From: an uncultured Rothia sp.
GTDB lineage: Bacteria; Actinomycetota; Actinomycetes; Actinomycetales; Micrococcaceae
DNA length: 64,000 nucleotides
NCBI GenBank assembly: GCA_946221065.1
Contig: CAMIIO010000005.1
Span: 124,001 to 188,000 of the forward strand
Direction of reading: 5' to 3'
Shown here: piece after piece, positions 34,211-44,696 of the stretch
How positions within the stretch are numbered: the stretch's first letter is position 1
Layout: the number at the start of each line of letters is the position of its first letter
The notes under the pieces: model-generated
What the model saw: the letters and a program-made list of their open reading frames with translations, nothing else
Database searches by the model: none
What the model was told of the DNA's origin: nothing
Made by a program: the position numbers and the translations under genes

Positions 34211-36895
34211 TTATTGAACTTCCAAAATAGCGGAACGGATAGCTACGAACGCATCATCAATCTTTGACACATCCTGACCACCGCCCTGAGCAACGTCGTC
34301 TTTACCTCCGCCGCCTCCGCCCAGAACCTGAGCTGCCACGCGCACCAAAGCACCCGCCTTTACCCCGGTTTCACGCGCAGCCTCATTAGTAGCCACAATC
34401 AGAACCGGACGATCGTTATTAACGCCCACAACAGCAACAACTGCAGCTTCTGCACCAAGGCGCTGGCGTAAATCAAGAGCCAAGCTACGAAGCTCATTGG
34501 CAGAAAGCTCACCCGCAGCATGCAATAGCGCGCGAACATTACCGATAGCCTCGGCAGAATCAACAAGTTTACTAGCTTCGGACTGCAGCTTCTCCTTGCG
34601 AAGCTTCTCGATTTCTTTTTCTGCCGCCTTAAGCTTGTTCAAAGTTTGAGAAAGCTTCTCCGGAAGATCCGCCGAAGACTGCACCTTCATCATTCCCGTT
34701 AGCTGGTTCACCAGAGTACGCTCTGCGGCTAAATGATTAAAAGAATCCAGGCCAACTAGTGCTTCCACGCGACGGTTACCCGATCCCACGGACTGCTCGG
34801 TAAGCAGGGTCAAAGAACCAATTTGTGCAGAAGAGTCTACGTGAGTACCACCGCAAAGTTCGCGAGAGAAATCGCCACCGATTTCTACTACGCGCACAAC
34901 ATCGCCATATTTCTCACCAAAAAGGCTCATCGCGCCAAGCTTTTTTGCCTCAGCTAGTGGCATCTCACGAGTTACTGTCTGGAAATTATCGCGAATTGCT
35001 GTATTAGCAACTTCCTCAACTTCACGCTGGGCAGATTCGGAAAGACCCTCGTTCCATGCAAAGTCAAAACGGAGATAGCCTTCTTTATTGAAAGAACCAC
35101 GCTGAGTTGCCTCATTACCCAAGACCTGGTGTAATGCAGCATGAATGATATGCGTACCAGAGTGAGCCTTCTCGCCATCACGACGACGCTGCTCATCTAC
35201 GTGAGCAACAACGGCCATTCCCGGAGTCACCTCACCTTCACGAACAACGCCACGGTGGACAGATAACCCTTTAACTGGCTGCTGTACGTCAGAAACATCA
35301 ATAATAAATCCGTTACCGGAGATAGTACCTGTATCCGCAGCCTGACCGCCGGATTCTGCGTAGAAAGGAGTCTCATCGAGAACAACTTCGATTTTATCTC
35401 CGGTAGTTGCCACGGGAATATTCACACCGTCTACCAAGATTGCCCGGAGCGTCGTTTCAGTCTTAAGTTCGGTATAACCGATGAAGATTGACGAACGCTG
35501 ATCGGCAAGCGCACGTAGAGCTGAAAGATCCGCAAAGGCACCCTTTTTAGCTTTTGCATCAGCTTGGGCACGGTGACGCTGCTCTTCCATCAACTCACGG
35601 AACGCGCCCTCGTCTACCTTCAGTCCGGCTTCTTCTGCCATTTCCAAGGTGAGATCAATAGGGAACCCGTAGGTGTCGTGCAAAGCAAAAGCTTCTTCAC
35701 CAGATACGGTAGTCTCGCCCTGAGATTTAGCGTGCTTTACAGCTGCCTCAAGACGCTCAGTACCAGATTCGATGGTACGAAGGAATGCTTTCTCCTCCGC
35801 ATAGGCAATACGAGAAATACGCTCAAAATCTTCAACAACATAGGGGTAAGCTCCTCCCATTGCATCGCGAGAGGCAGGGAAAAGCACGGGCAAACAAGGT
35901 TCAGTGACGCCGAGCAAACGCATTGCGCGAATAGCACGACGCATCAAACGACGCAGAATATAACCGCGTCCCTCGTTGGAGGGAACAACACCATCGGCTA
36001 TGAGCATCAGTGAAGAGCGAATATGGTCTGCTACCACGCGCATACGGACGTCATCTTCATAGCCCTCATCTGCGGCAGACTCCGAACCGTGGTACTTCTT
36101 GCCAGAAAGCTCAGAAGCTTTATCCAAAACGGCGCGAACCTGATCAGTTTCGTAAAAGTTTTCAACGCCCTGAAGGATCATTGCCAAACGCTCAACACCC
36201 AAACCGGTATCGATATTCTTCTTAGGCAATTCACCAAGAATCTCGAAAGAATCTTTGCCCGTTCCTTCGCCACGCTGATACTGCATGAACACAAGGTTCC
36301 AGATTTCAATGTAGCGATCATCGTCAACCGCGGGACCGCCCTCTTTACCATAAGCCGGGCCGCGATCGTAGAAAATTTCAGAGTCAGGACCAGCCGGGCC
36401 GGGCTGTCCGGTGGACCAGTAGTTTTCTTTCATTCCCATACGCTGCAAACGCTCTTCGGGAAAACCTACTTTTTTAGTCCAGATCTCAAAGGCCTCTTCA
36501 TCGCCTTCATAAATAGTTACCCACAGGCGTTCAGGATCCAGACCAAAACCACCGTCCTCAACGCTAGAAGTTAGTAGTTCCCAAGCCCAAGGAATCGCAG
36601 TCTCTTTGAAGTAATCGCCAAAGGAAAAATTACCGGCCATCTGGAAGAAAGTACCGTGCCGAGCAGTCTTGCCCACTTCTTCGATGTCCAAGGTACGAAT
36701 ACATTTTTGCACTGAAACTGCGCGAGAGTAAGGAGGAGTTTCCCGGCCAAGGAAATATGGAATGAACGGAACCATTCCGGCGATAGTAAACATTGCACCG
36801 GGTTCGTGAGAAACCAACGAGGCAGAGGGCACCGGTGTGCAGCCGCGCTTCTCAAAGAATTCCATCCATCTCTGTGAGATTTCCTGTGAAAGCAT
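34211..36895 (-). CDS. alaS: Alanyl-tRNA synthetase
   Basis: Class II synthetase charging tRNA-Ala. The 894-aa protein has the catalytic core (FEKRGCTPVPSASLVSHEPG, then GRETPPYSRAVSVQKCIRT), the editing domain with HSGTHIIHAALHQVLG and the ELCGGTHVDSSAQIG metal motif, and a C-Ala domain ending with a glycine-rich GGGGGKDDVAQGGG motif. Length is normal. It is followed by ruvX and mltG in one run. Confidence 0.98.
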   Translation of the reverse strand: MLSQEISQRWMEFFEKRGCTPVPSASLVSHEPGAMFTIAGMVPFIPYFLGRETPPYSRAVSVQKCIRTLDIEEVGKTARHGTFFQMAGNFSFGDYFKETAIPWAWELLTSSVEDGGFGLDPERLWVTIYEGDEEAFEIWTKKVGFPEERLQRMGMKENYWSTGQPGPAGPDSEIFYDRGPAYGKEGGPAVDDDRYIEIWNLVFMQYQRGEGTGKDSFEILGELPKKNIDTGLGVERLAMILQGVENFYETDQVRAVLDKASELSGKKYHGSESAADEGYEDDVRMRVVADHIRSSLMLIADGVVPSNEGRGYILRRLMRRAIRAMRLLGVTEPCLPVLFPASRDAMGGAYPYVVEDFERISRIAYAEEKAFLRTIESGTERLEAAVKHAKSQGETTVSGEEAFALHDTYGFPIDLTLEMAEEAGLKVDEGAFRELMEEQRHRAQADAKAKKGAFADLSALRALADQRSSIFIGYTELKTETTLRAILVDGVNIPVATTGDKIEVVLDETPFYAESGGQAADTGTISGNGFIIDVSDVQQPVKGLSVHRGVVREGEVTPGMAVVAHVDEQRRRDGEKAHSGTHIIHAALHQVLGNEATQRGSFNKEGYLRFDFAWNEGLSESAQREVEEVANTAIRDNFQTVTREMPLAEAKKLGAMSLFGEKYGDVVRVVEIGGDFSRELCGGTHVDSSAQIGSLTLLTEQSVGSGNRRVEALVGLDSFNHLAAERTLVNQLTGMMKVQSSADLPEKLSQTLNKLKAAEKEIEKLRKEKLQSEASKLVDSAEAIGNVRALLHAAGELSANELRSLALDLRQRLGAEAAVVAVVGVNNDRPVLIVATNEAARETGVKAGALVRVAAQVLGGGGGGKDDVAQGGGQDVSKIDDAFVAIRSAILEVQ

Positions 36896-36978
36896 AAAGC
36901 TATCTTCCTTACTGACTAATACTTCAAAGTTGCTAAATAATAATTATAGGGTGTTCAAGGAACACGAGTACGGGCAAA

Positions 36979-37458
36979 TTAGGCGAAGAAGTCCCTACCT
37001 AGCTGCCGGTCACGCTCTAAACGGCGAGCCTGCAACTCATCAAAATGAGCAGCTTCCGTAGTCTCTGGATAGAGTAAATCCTCGTCATTGACGCTCCAGA
37101 TACTCATATCTGCAGAGCTAGTGGAAGCAGCCGCAGATTTGGGTCGACTGCCAGCAGCTTGTGGGTCAAACTTCTCTTTTAGTTCTTGCTCACGTTCATT
37201 CATGCCCTGCTTGACATTGGCCGCAAATTTCATAGCCTTCAGAGCAACCGGTTGTAGACGTTGACCGAGCGATGAATCAAAGAATCGTGCCAATGTATAC
37301 TCTCCCGGAGAATATTGAACAATAGAATTTCGCGCACGCACCAAAAGCTCTTGTGAAGATTCCGTGCCTTGTTCTACTCGTACTTGACGAACTCGACTAG
37401 CAACAAAGCCAACCGCCGCACCACCGGCTAATAAACTAATATTTTTCAAGAATCCCAC
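36979..37458 (-). CDS. Small membrane-anchored protein of unknown function
   Basis: A 159-aa protein with an N-terminal hydrophobic segment (about residues 4-20, LKNISLLAGGAAVGFVA), a basic stretch, and a hydrophilic remainder with a Ser/Ala-rich linker (SAAASTSSADMS) and a charged C-terminus. It lies between alaS and the DUF948 gene, a position where actinobacteria usually encode a short protein of this type (I recall the DUF6167 label, not certain). No catalytic motif is visible. Its stop codon lies about 83 bases before alaS on the same strand. Confidence 0.65.
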   Translation of the reverse strand: MGFLKNISLLAGGAAVGFVASRVRQVRVEQGTESSQELLVRARNSIVQYSPGEYTLARFFDSSLGQRLQPVALKAMKFAANVKQGMNEREQELKEKFDPQAAGSRPKSAAASTSSADMSIWSVNDEDLLYPETTEAAHFDELQARRLERDRQLGRDFFA

Positions 37459-37464
37459 GGTAAA

Positions 37465-37842
37465 TTAACGCCCTCCAGCTGTTGGTGAGCTATTATCTTG
37501 ATCGCCACGCATTGCTTTACGAAGCCCGTAAGAGAGCGAAGCAACCTTAATCAAAGGCTGCCCCACGGTAGAAGTGACCAGGGAAGACAAGGCGGAAACG
37601 TTTGCAGAAGCATCAGAAACATTATTAGTGATGTCATCTACCTTCTCTAGCTGTGAGTTAGTGGTAATCACAGTTTTCGTAACCTCACTAATTAACGGAG
37701 TTGCCTCGCTATTTAACGAGCGAATCACAATCACTAGCTCATCAAAGACTTTTCCAAGCTTCATCAGCGGAATGGCCATAAGACCCACCAAGATTGCAAA
37801 CACCAAAGCTGCTAGCAACCCAGCAAACTCTCCAATACTCAT
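37465..37842 (-). CDS. DUF948 family membrane protein
   Basis: A 125-aa protein with one N-terminal membrane helix (about residues 5-27) followed by a helical region rich in Ser, Thr and Asn (ITNNVSDASANVSALSSLVT) that could form a coiled coil, as in DUF948 proteins such as YtxG. I use the ATG at 37842, preceded by AAGTAAGG, because it puts the membrane helix at the N-terminus; the frame is open up to 37935. It is paired with the next small protein, 6 bases away, before alaS. Function unknown. Confidence 0.8.
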   Translation of the reverse strand: MSIGEFAGLLAALVFAILVGLMAIPLMKLGKVFDELVIVIRSLNSEATPLISEVTKTVITTNSQLEKVDDITNNVSDASANVSALSSLVTSTVGQPLIKVASLSYGLRKAMRGDQDNSSPTAGGR

Positions 37843-37956
37843 AGGCCTTACTTCTTTCCCGGGGTTAAAGACACGATTTGATAACAATACTACTGTACCG
37901 ACCAAGAGACGGCTATTCGTAATGTACTTTGGCAAGAATATGATCTATCTGAACCT

Positions 37957-37993
37957 AACAAAAAGGCTCGCACCCCTATATGGAGTACGAGCC
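37957..37993 (-). terminator. Terminator of rpsD
   Basis: On the minus strand GGCTCGTACTCC and GGGGTGCGAGCC (37965-37993) form a 12-bp stem with two wobble pairs and a 5-base loop, followed by TTTTTGTTAGG. It lies 16 bases past the rpsD stop. Confidence 0.85.
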
Positions 37994-38009
37994 CTTTCAT
38001 TACCTGAAA

Positions 38010-38642
38010 TTATGCAAGACGTGAGTAGTATTCAACAACAAGCTGCTCTTCACAGGTTACCGGAATCTCTTCACGCTGGGGCTTACGCTCCAACTTTGCA
38101 TGAAGCTTCTCGATTTCTACGTTCAAGTATGCAGGGGTGTCGGGCAGAACTGCCTGGTGCTCACCGGTTGCTGCGATCTGGAACGGAGTCATCTTCTCAG
38201 ACTTGGGGTGAACGTGAATCAGCTGACCGGGCTTTACCTTGAAGGAAGGACGATCAACACGAACACCATCAACCATGATGTGACGGTGCACAACAGCCTG
38301 ACGTGCCTGAGCAATGGTGCGTGCAAAGCCAGCGCGCAGAACCAAGGCGTCCAAACGGGTTTCGAGGATTTCGACCATGTTCTTACCGGTCTGACCCTCA
38401 ACACGCTTAGCTTCCTGGTAGACGCGACGCATCTGGGCTTCACGAATGTTGTACTGAGCGCGCAAACGCTGCTTCTCACGAAGCTGTACGGCATAGTTCG
38501 AATCAGCCTTCTTGCGGGCACGACCATGCTGGCCAGGACCGTAAGGACGACGCTCGAAGTACTTTTCTGCCTTAGGGGTCAGTGCAATGCCAAGAGCACG
38601 AGACTGACGCACGGTTCGGCGGGTACGGTTATGTTTAGCCAC
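38010..38642 (-). CDS. rpsD: 30S ribosomal protein S4
   Basis: Assembly-initiating 16S rRNA-binding protein. The 210-aa protein starts MAKHNRTRRTVRQSRALGI, has the RPYGPGQHGRARKKADSNYAVQL segment, and the S4 RNA-binding domain with RLDALVLRAGFARTIAQARQ and HRHIMVDGVRVDRPSF. It lacks the N-terminal zinc cysteines (C- type). It starts with GTG, with AAAGG 7 bases upstream. It stands alone between a leader hairpin and its own terminator. Confidence 0.97.
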   Translation of the reverse strand: MAKHNRTRRTVRQSRALGIALTPKAEKYFERRPYGPGQHGRARKKADSNYAVQLREKQRLRAQYNIREAQMRRVYQEAKRVEGQTGKNMVEILETRLDALVLRAGFARTIAQARQAVVHRHIMVDGVRVDRPSFKVKPGQLIHVHPKSEKMTPFQIAATGEHQAVLPDTPAYLNVEIEKLHAKLERKPQREEIPVTCEEQLVVEYYSRLA

Positions 38643-38713
38643 AATTTACCTTTCATAGCGGTTGGTTCAACCTAAAATGACTGGGTCAAACCATTTGTCT
38701 GTATGGGTATGGC

Positions 38714-38747
38714 CTCCGAGAATCGTGCACGAATTTGCACGGCGGAG
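38714..38747 (-). promoter_or_regulatory. Stem-loop in the rpsD leader
   Basis: CTCCG (38714-38718) with CGGAG (38743-38747) and CGTGCA (38724-38729) with TGCACG (38736-38741) form a two-part hairpin about 70 bases before the rpsD start. S4 represses its own operon through leader RNA in several bacteria, so this may be such a site. The rest of the 288-base gap toward rarA (38748-38930) holds no gene I can recognise. Confidence 0.35.
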
Positions 38748-38930
38748 AGAGAACAGCAACCGCACTGAACTCTGCAACCTTCAGCTCTTCAAGAAAATTT
38801 CTTTACTTGCGTAGCTGCAGGCTTGCCAACCAACGATCAACACTACCTTAAAATATGTGCTTATGGCAGAGAATCATCCAGTTAAAACCACAGTACCCGG
38901 TGCATTTTCTCACAAAATCGACCAGCCAGC

Positions 38931-40322
38931 CTACTTTTTCTTTCTCCGACCAGTAAGGATGTCTCGAAGAGAAGCAACTCTCGCTTGTAGTTGTCGCTCA
39001 AACCCATAAGGTGTGGGGTAATAATAATGAGTACCCACGAGACGATCCGGCAAGTATTGCTGAGACGCCACAGCATTTTCTACATCGTGCGGGTAAACGT
39101 AACCTTTCCCATGCCCATGCTGCGCAGCTCCACCATAATGAGCGTCTCGCAAATGTAAGGGAACTGCTCCAGCTCCCCCACTCTCGACGTCTTTCATCGC
39201 CGCATTAATAGCGTTAATAACAGCATTAGATTTAGGTGCCGTAGCAAGATGGATAGTAGCCTGCGCCAAATTAATACGTGCCTCCGGCATCCCAATCATC
39301 TGAACCGCTTGAGCAGCACTTACCGCAATGTTAAGAGCAGTCGGATCTGCCATTCCAATATCTTCACTTGCATGAATAACCAAACGCCGTGCAATAAATC
39401 GAGGATCCTCTCCTGCCACCAACATTCGTGCCAAATAGTGAAGGGCAGCATCCACATCGGATCCCCGAATTGACTTAATAAACGCGCTGGTAACGTCAAA
39501 ATGCTGATCGCCTTGTTTGTCATAGCGAACTGCAGCATGATTAAGCGCTTCCTCTGCGTCTGCTAAGGAAACCTGCACCTTCTCTGTTGCAGCTGAAGCA
39601 TGGTGGCCATGAGCAACACCCACAGCTGCTTCTAAACTCGTCAACGCCTTACGTGCATCGCCACCGGAGAGGGCAACAAGATGATCTAATGCTGGGGGCG
39701 AAAGCTTTACCGTTTCGTTAAAACCGCGTACATCCGATAATGCACGCAAGAGAAGAGCGTGAATATCTTCATCAGTCAGCGGGTGAAGCGTCAACAAAAT
39801 CGAACGAGAAAGCAATGGAGAAATCACCGAAAAAGAAGGATTCTCAGTGGTTGCCGCAACTAACACCACCCACCGATTTTCCACCCCCGGAAGGAGCGCG
39901 TCCTGTTGAGCCTTACTAAAACGATGAATCTCGTCAAGAAATAAGACGGTAGTGATCCCGTGCAAATCACGATCTTGCAAAGCCTGCTTCATCACTGCGC
40001 GCACGTCCTTCACACCTGCAGTAATCGCCGAAAGCTCCACAAACTTTTTAGCTCCACCGCGAGCAATAACGTGCGCCAAGGTGGTTTTACCCGTACCGGG
40101 AGGGCCCCATAAAATAACTGATTGAGGCCCCGCGGGACCCCTCAGATTTTCAGCAAGTACTCGTAACGGAGATCCCGGATGTAAAAGATGCTGTTGTCCC
40201 ACCACCTCATCCAGGTTACGAGGGCGCATACGCACCGCTAATGGGCTCTTGGACGCTTGCCCTGTTTCAGCTGGCTCGTACGCCCCCGCCTCGTCGTCAC
40301 TATCAAACAACGACTGGCTCAT
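38931..40322 (-). CDS. rarA: Replication-associated recombination protein RarA (MgsA)
   Basis: AAA+ ATPase acting at stalled forks. The 463-aa protein has Walker A GPPGTGKT (73-80), Walker B VLFLDEIHRFSKAQQD, sensor 1 ATTENPSF and the C-terminal tetramerisation domain with RFIARRLVIHASEDIG and GYVYPHD. It lies between dtd and rpsD as in other actinobacteria. Confidence 0.96.
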   Translation of the reverse strand: MSQSLFDSDDEAGAYEPAETGQASKSPLAVRMRPRNLDEVVGQQHLLHPGSPLRVLAENLRGPAGPQSVILWGPPGTGKTTLAHVIARGGAKKFVELSAITAGVKDVRAVMKQALQDRDLHGITTVLFLDEIHRFSKAQQDALLPGVENRWVVLVAATTENPSFSVISPLLSRSILLTLHPLTDEDIHALLLRALSDVRGFNETVKLSPPALDHLVALSGGDARKALTSLEAAVGVAHGHHASAATEKVQVSLADAEEALNHAAVRYDKQGDQHFDVTSAFIKSIRGSDVDAALHYLARMLVAGEDPRFIARRLVIHASEDIGMADPTALNIAVSAAQAVQMIGMPEARINLAQATIHLATAPKSNAVINAINAAMKDVESGGAGAVPLHLRDAHYGGAAQHGHGKGYVYPHDVENAVASQQYLPDRLVGTHYYYPTPYGFERQLQARVASLRDILTGRRKKK

Positions 40323-40343
40323 GGCTATTTCCTACTTCCCGGA

Positions 40344-40781
40344 TTAACACAGCTCTGCACTGTCCAGCAATAAGGTCACCGGACCATCATTAATCAATCG
40401 CACCTTCATATCCGCGCCAAAGACACCTGTTTCCACATGTGCTCCCAAATCTCGCAGATATTTCACAAAGTAGTCAAAAAGCGGTTCAGCCTGAGCCCCT
40501 TTAGCTGCGGCAGACCACGAAGGTCGGCGTCCTTTTCGAGCATTTCCGTACAGTGTAAATTGCGACACAGCTAAAATCGGAGCGCCAATATCAGAACAGC
40601 TTTTTTCACCCTCTAGCAGTCTTTGCTTCCAGGTTTTATCGGCAAGTTTTTCTACAATTGCCCGGTTATCTTCATGGGTAAAACCGACGAGGGCCACCAA
40701 GCCTGGACTGGGCAATTTTCCTACGACCGCATTATCCACGGTTACCGATGCTTCTAGAGCACGTTGTAGAACTATTCGCAT
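40344..40781 (-). CDS. dtd: D-aminoacyl-tRNA deacylase
   Basis: Removes D-amino acids (and glycine from tRNA-Ala) from tRNA. The 145-aa protein has the SQFTLYGNARKGRRPSW motif with the catalytic Ser-Gln-Phe-Thr region, and the C-terminal NDGPVTLLLDS motif that forms the cross-subunit Gly-cisPro pocket (here Gly-Pro). Length is normal. Start ATG at 40781. Confidence 0.96.
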   Translation of the reverse strand: MRIVLQRALEASVTVDNAVVGKLPSPGLVALVGFTHEDNRAIVEKLADKTWKQRLLEGEKSCSDIGAPILAVSQFTLYGNARKGRRPSWSAAAKGAQAEPLFDYFVKYLRDLGAHVETGVFGADMKVRLINDGPVTLLLDSAELC

Positions 40782-40803
40782 ACTTCAATCACCTTTAGAA
40801 ATA

Positions 40804-40850
40804 AGAGCTCCTTCGATGTCGCAAACAATTACGGGCACCGAAGAAGCTCT
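40804..40850 (-). terminator. Probable terminator of aspS
   Basis: AGAGCTCCTTCG (40804-40815) and CGAAGAAGCTCT (40839-40850) pair over 12 bp with one mismatch, loop 23. Read on the minus strand it is followed by TATTTCT. It sits about 29 bases after the aspS stop and upstream of dtd. Confidence 0.6.
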
Positions 40851-40878
40851 CAACAAAGTACGTTAGCGTAACGGCAGT

Positions 40879-42648
<1,770 letters not shown>

Positions 42649-42720
42649 TGCGTTCCTTTCTTGGCCGACATTGACGCCGGCTGTTCACGTTTCTTGCCCA
42701 TTCTAGCGAGTTCCCGACGC

Positions 42721-44076
42721 TTAACGTACCGATTTGCTAGGTGTTACCCGTACCGTAAGATCCTCAGCAGCAGGCGTCCACTCTTGCGGGCTGACTTCGA
42801 TCTGCTCACCGCTGCGAATGTCTTTTACCTCATGACGAAGCTCACCAGCATCTGTGTGATTCACAAACCACACAAATGGAATACCGCGCTTTTCCGCGTA
42901 CTTAATTTGCTTGCCAAACTTAGCAGCATTTGCCGATACTTCACAGGCGATACCCCGCCTGCGCAATTGCTGGGCAACATCCTGGGCATCACTCCACATG
43001 TCATCATTGGTTAGAGCAATAAACACCGCAGAGGGCACTTTACGGCTAGGCTGCGCCATATCCTCGCTAATAATACGAGAAACAAGACGCGTTACCCCAA
43101 TTGACAAACCAACACCAGGGAAAGTCCGCTTACCGTTGGAAGCCAACGACTCGTAACGACCTCCTGAACAAATTGAGCCGAGCTTTTCGTGCCCCACCAG
43201 CACCGTCTCATAGACAGTACCGGTGTAGTAGTCCAGCCCACGAGCAATTGAGAGATCTGCAATCACTTTACCGGGTGCGCGTTTAGCAGCATGACCAACA
43301 ACTTCGGCGAGTTCCGCAAGCCCTTCTTCTAGTAACTCGTGTTGGACATCAAGCGCGCGAACTTGTTCTACAAAGGATTCATCTTCAGCCCGAATAGAGG
43401 CCAGCTGAAGCGCTGCTTGAGCTTGCTCATCTGTGGCGCCTAGTTCGTCTTTGAGGAGTTGCGCCACGGCATCGGGGCCAATTTTTTCCAGTTTGTCGAT
43501 AGAGCGCAACACCCCAGCAGTATCTTCAAGACCAATTCCCCGGTAAAAGCCTTCAGAAAGTTTGCGGTTATTAACCCGGAGTTTGAAATCTCCAATATTA
43601 AGTTTGGTCAAAGATTCCACTACTACTAGTGCCAGCTCAACGTCGTAGCGAAACGGTAAATTGCCGTCTCCCACGACATCGACGTCTGCCTGGGTAAATT
43701 CGCGAAAACGACCATCTTGTGGACGCTCCCCGCGCCAGACCTTTTGAATCTGATAGCGCATCAAAGGAAAGTTCAGATAGCCAGAATTTTCGACAACATA
43801 GCGGGCGAAGGGTACCGTGAGGTCGAAGTGAAGTGCCAACTTTTCTTTTTCATTCCGCGCCCCTGTTTCTTCTAGCAGGCGAGAAATTCCGTAGACCTCT
43901 TTATCGATTTCGCCCTTACGCAATAGTTGTTCTACAGTTTCCACAGAGCGAGTTTCAATATTGGAAAATCCGTGGAGCTCAAAGGTGCGGCGCAAGGTAT
44001 CTAGCACATGGTTCTCCACCAAACGCTCCTCAGGAAGAAATTCTGGAAATCCTGACAATGAAGCTTTACGAGCCAT
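42721..44076 (-). CDS. hisS: Histidyl-tRNA synthetase
   Basis: Class II synthetase charging tRNA-His. The 451-aa protein has motif 1 around LPEERLVENHVLDTLRRTFE, motif 2 in QIQKVWRGERPQDGRFREFTQ, the His-A motif LDYYTGTVYE with SICSGGRYESL, and a C-terminal anticodon domain. Some of the usual N-terminal PRGTRDF motif reads LSGFPEFLP, as in other actinobacterial enzymes. The 560-base upstream gap contains the candidate RNA elements described separately. Confidence 0.95.
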   Translation of the reverse strand: MARKASLSGFPEFLPEERLVENHVLDTLRRTFELHGFSNIETRSVETVEQLLRKGEIDKEVYGISRLLEETGARNEKEKLALHFDLTVPFARYVVENSGYLNFPLMRYQIQKVWRGERPQDGRFREFTQADVDVVGDGNLPFRYDVELALVVVESLTKLNIGDFKLRVNNRKLSEGFYRGIGLEDTAGVLRSIDKLEKIGPDAVAQLLKDELGATDEQAQAALQLASIRAEDESFVEQVRALDVQHELLEEGLAELAEVVGHAAKRAPGKVIADLSIARGLDYYTGTVYETVLVGHEKLGSICSGGRYESLASNGKRTFPGVGLSIGVTRLVSRIISEDMAQPSRKVPSAVFIALTNDDMWSDAQDVAQQLRRRGIACEVSANAAKFGKQIKYAEKRGIPFVWFVNHTDAGELRHEVKDIRSGEQIEVSPQEWTPAAEDLTVRVTPSKSVR

Positions 44077-44389
44077 TTTTTCTCCTCGTCGCTCAACAGA
44101 GCATGAATGATGCGTACCTTCAGAAGCGCTACAGACGCAAATATGTACACGCGGGTTTACCTTTGAACTCTTAAAGACTACTCGGTGCAGCCTTTATGAC
44201 CCAATAATAAAAAATTTTTTAACAGCCGGTTGAGCATTTTTACTAGTCAGAAGCATATTGGTTTTTATTAGCACCTGACGGGGCTGAAAAAGTTGGTTTT
44301 AAGGCAGTTTCAGCTTTACATTTTTCACAATTTAGGGGACACTTGTAGACGTGTTGTTGGACTTGATGGCGAAAGTTATCAAGTGTTTA
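44077..44389. other. Intergenic region upstream of hisS
   Basis: About 310 bases with no ORF I can support. It should hold the hisS promoter on the minus strand. It is AT-rich in the middle (AAAAAATTTTTTAA near 44211-44225), and contains a perfect 7-bp stem ACTTGAT/ATCAAGT (44361-44381) that may belong either to a longer form of the small RNA described next or to its promoter (TTGATG, 17 bases, TTTATC). Confidence 0.5.
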
Positions 44390-44500
44390 TCTGAGGACTT
44401 TGTCCCCCGTTTGTAGAACATCCCCCAATGTTTAGTGCAAACACTAAAGAGCTCGAGTTGAGGAACTGCGATTACCCTCAGCTCGAGCTCTTTTATATTT
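44390..44500 (+). ncRNA. Candidate structured small RNA with C-rich loop and terminator
   Basis: No ORF fits here, yet the plus strand shows consecutive secondary structure: GGAC/GTCC followed by a C5 run (44394-44407), then a two-part hairpin with outer arms GTTTG and CAAAC and inner arms AACAT/ATGTT closing a CCCCCA loop (44409-44442), then a 17/18-bp stem AAAGAGCTCGAGTTGAGG (44446-44463) with CCTCAGCTCGAGCTCTTT (44476-44493), followed by TATATTTT. Such an end is a strong terminator although no gene precedes it. Two hairpins with C-run loops resemble the actinobacterial 6C RNA, but the runs here are five Cs. A possible promoter is TTGATG-17-TTTATC just upstream. Function unknown. Confidence 0.45.
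44446..44500 (+). terminator. Strong plus-strand terminator ending the candidate small RNA
   Basis: 18-bp stem with a single G-U wobble (arms 44446-44463 and 44476-44493), loop of 12, followed by TATATTTT. It is one of the longest terminator stems in the window and lies about 200 bases before the next plus-strand gene. Confidence 0.8.
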
Positions 44501-44588
44501 TCGCAACCTCTAAAATCTTGAGGAAACACCTTCTAAACCCATGTTACTCATTGCCCCCACAAATACTCTCCCGGTATTCTTGAGAAAG

Positions 44589-44650
44589 CGCATTCGCACA
44601 CCCGTTGTCCCGTGATACGCACGAGAACGGTGTGCAGTGCGGTTTTTGTT
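44589..44650 (+). terminator. Second hairpin terminator before the DUF349 gene
   Basis: CGCATT plus CGCACACCCGTT (44589-44606) pair with AACGGTGTGC plus AGTGCG (44626-44641), with one bulged C, followed by GTTTTTGTTTCTTT. It is only 47 bases before the DUF349 start, so it could be a second stop for read-through from the small RNA or an attenuator of the downstream gene. A small CCCCG/CGGGG hairpin follows at 44661-44673. Confidence 0.6.
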
Positions 44651-44696
44651 TCTTTATCCGCCCCGTTTCGGGGACCCTAGCGAAAGAGTTATAGCG

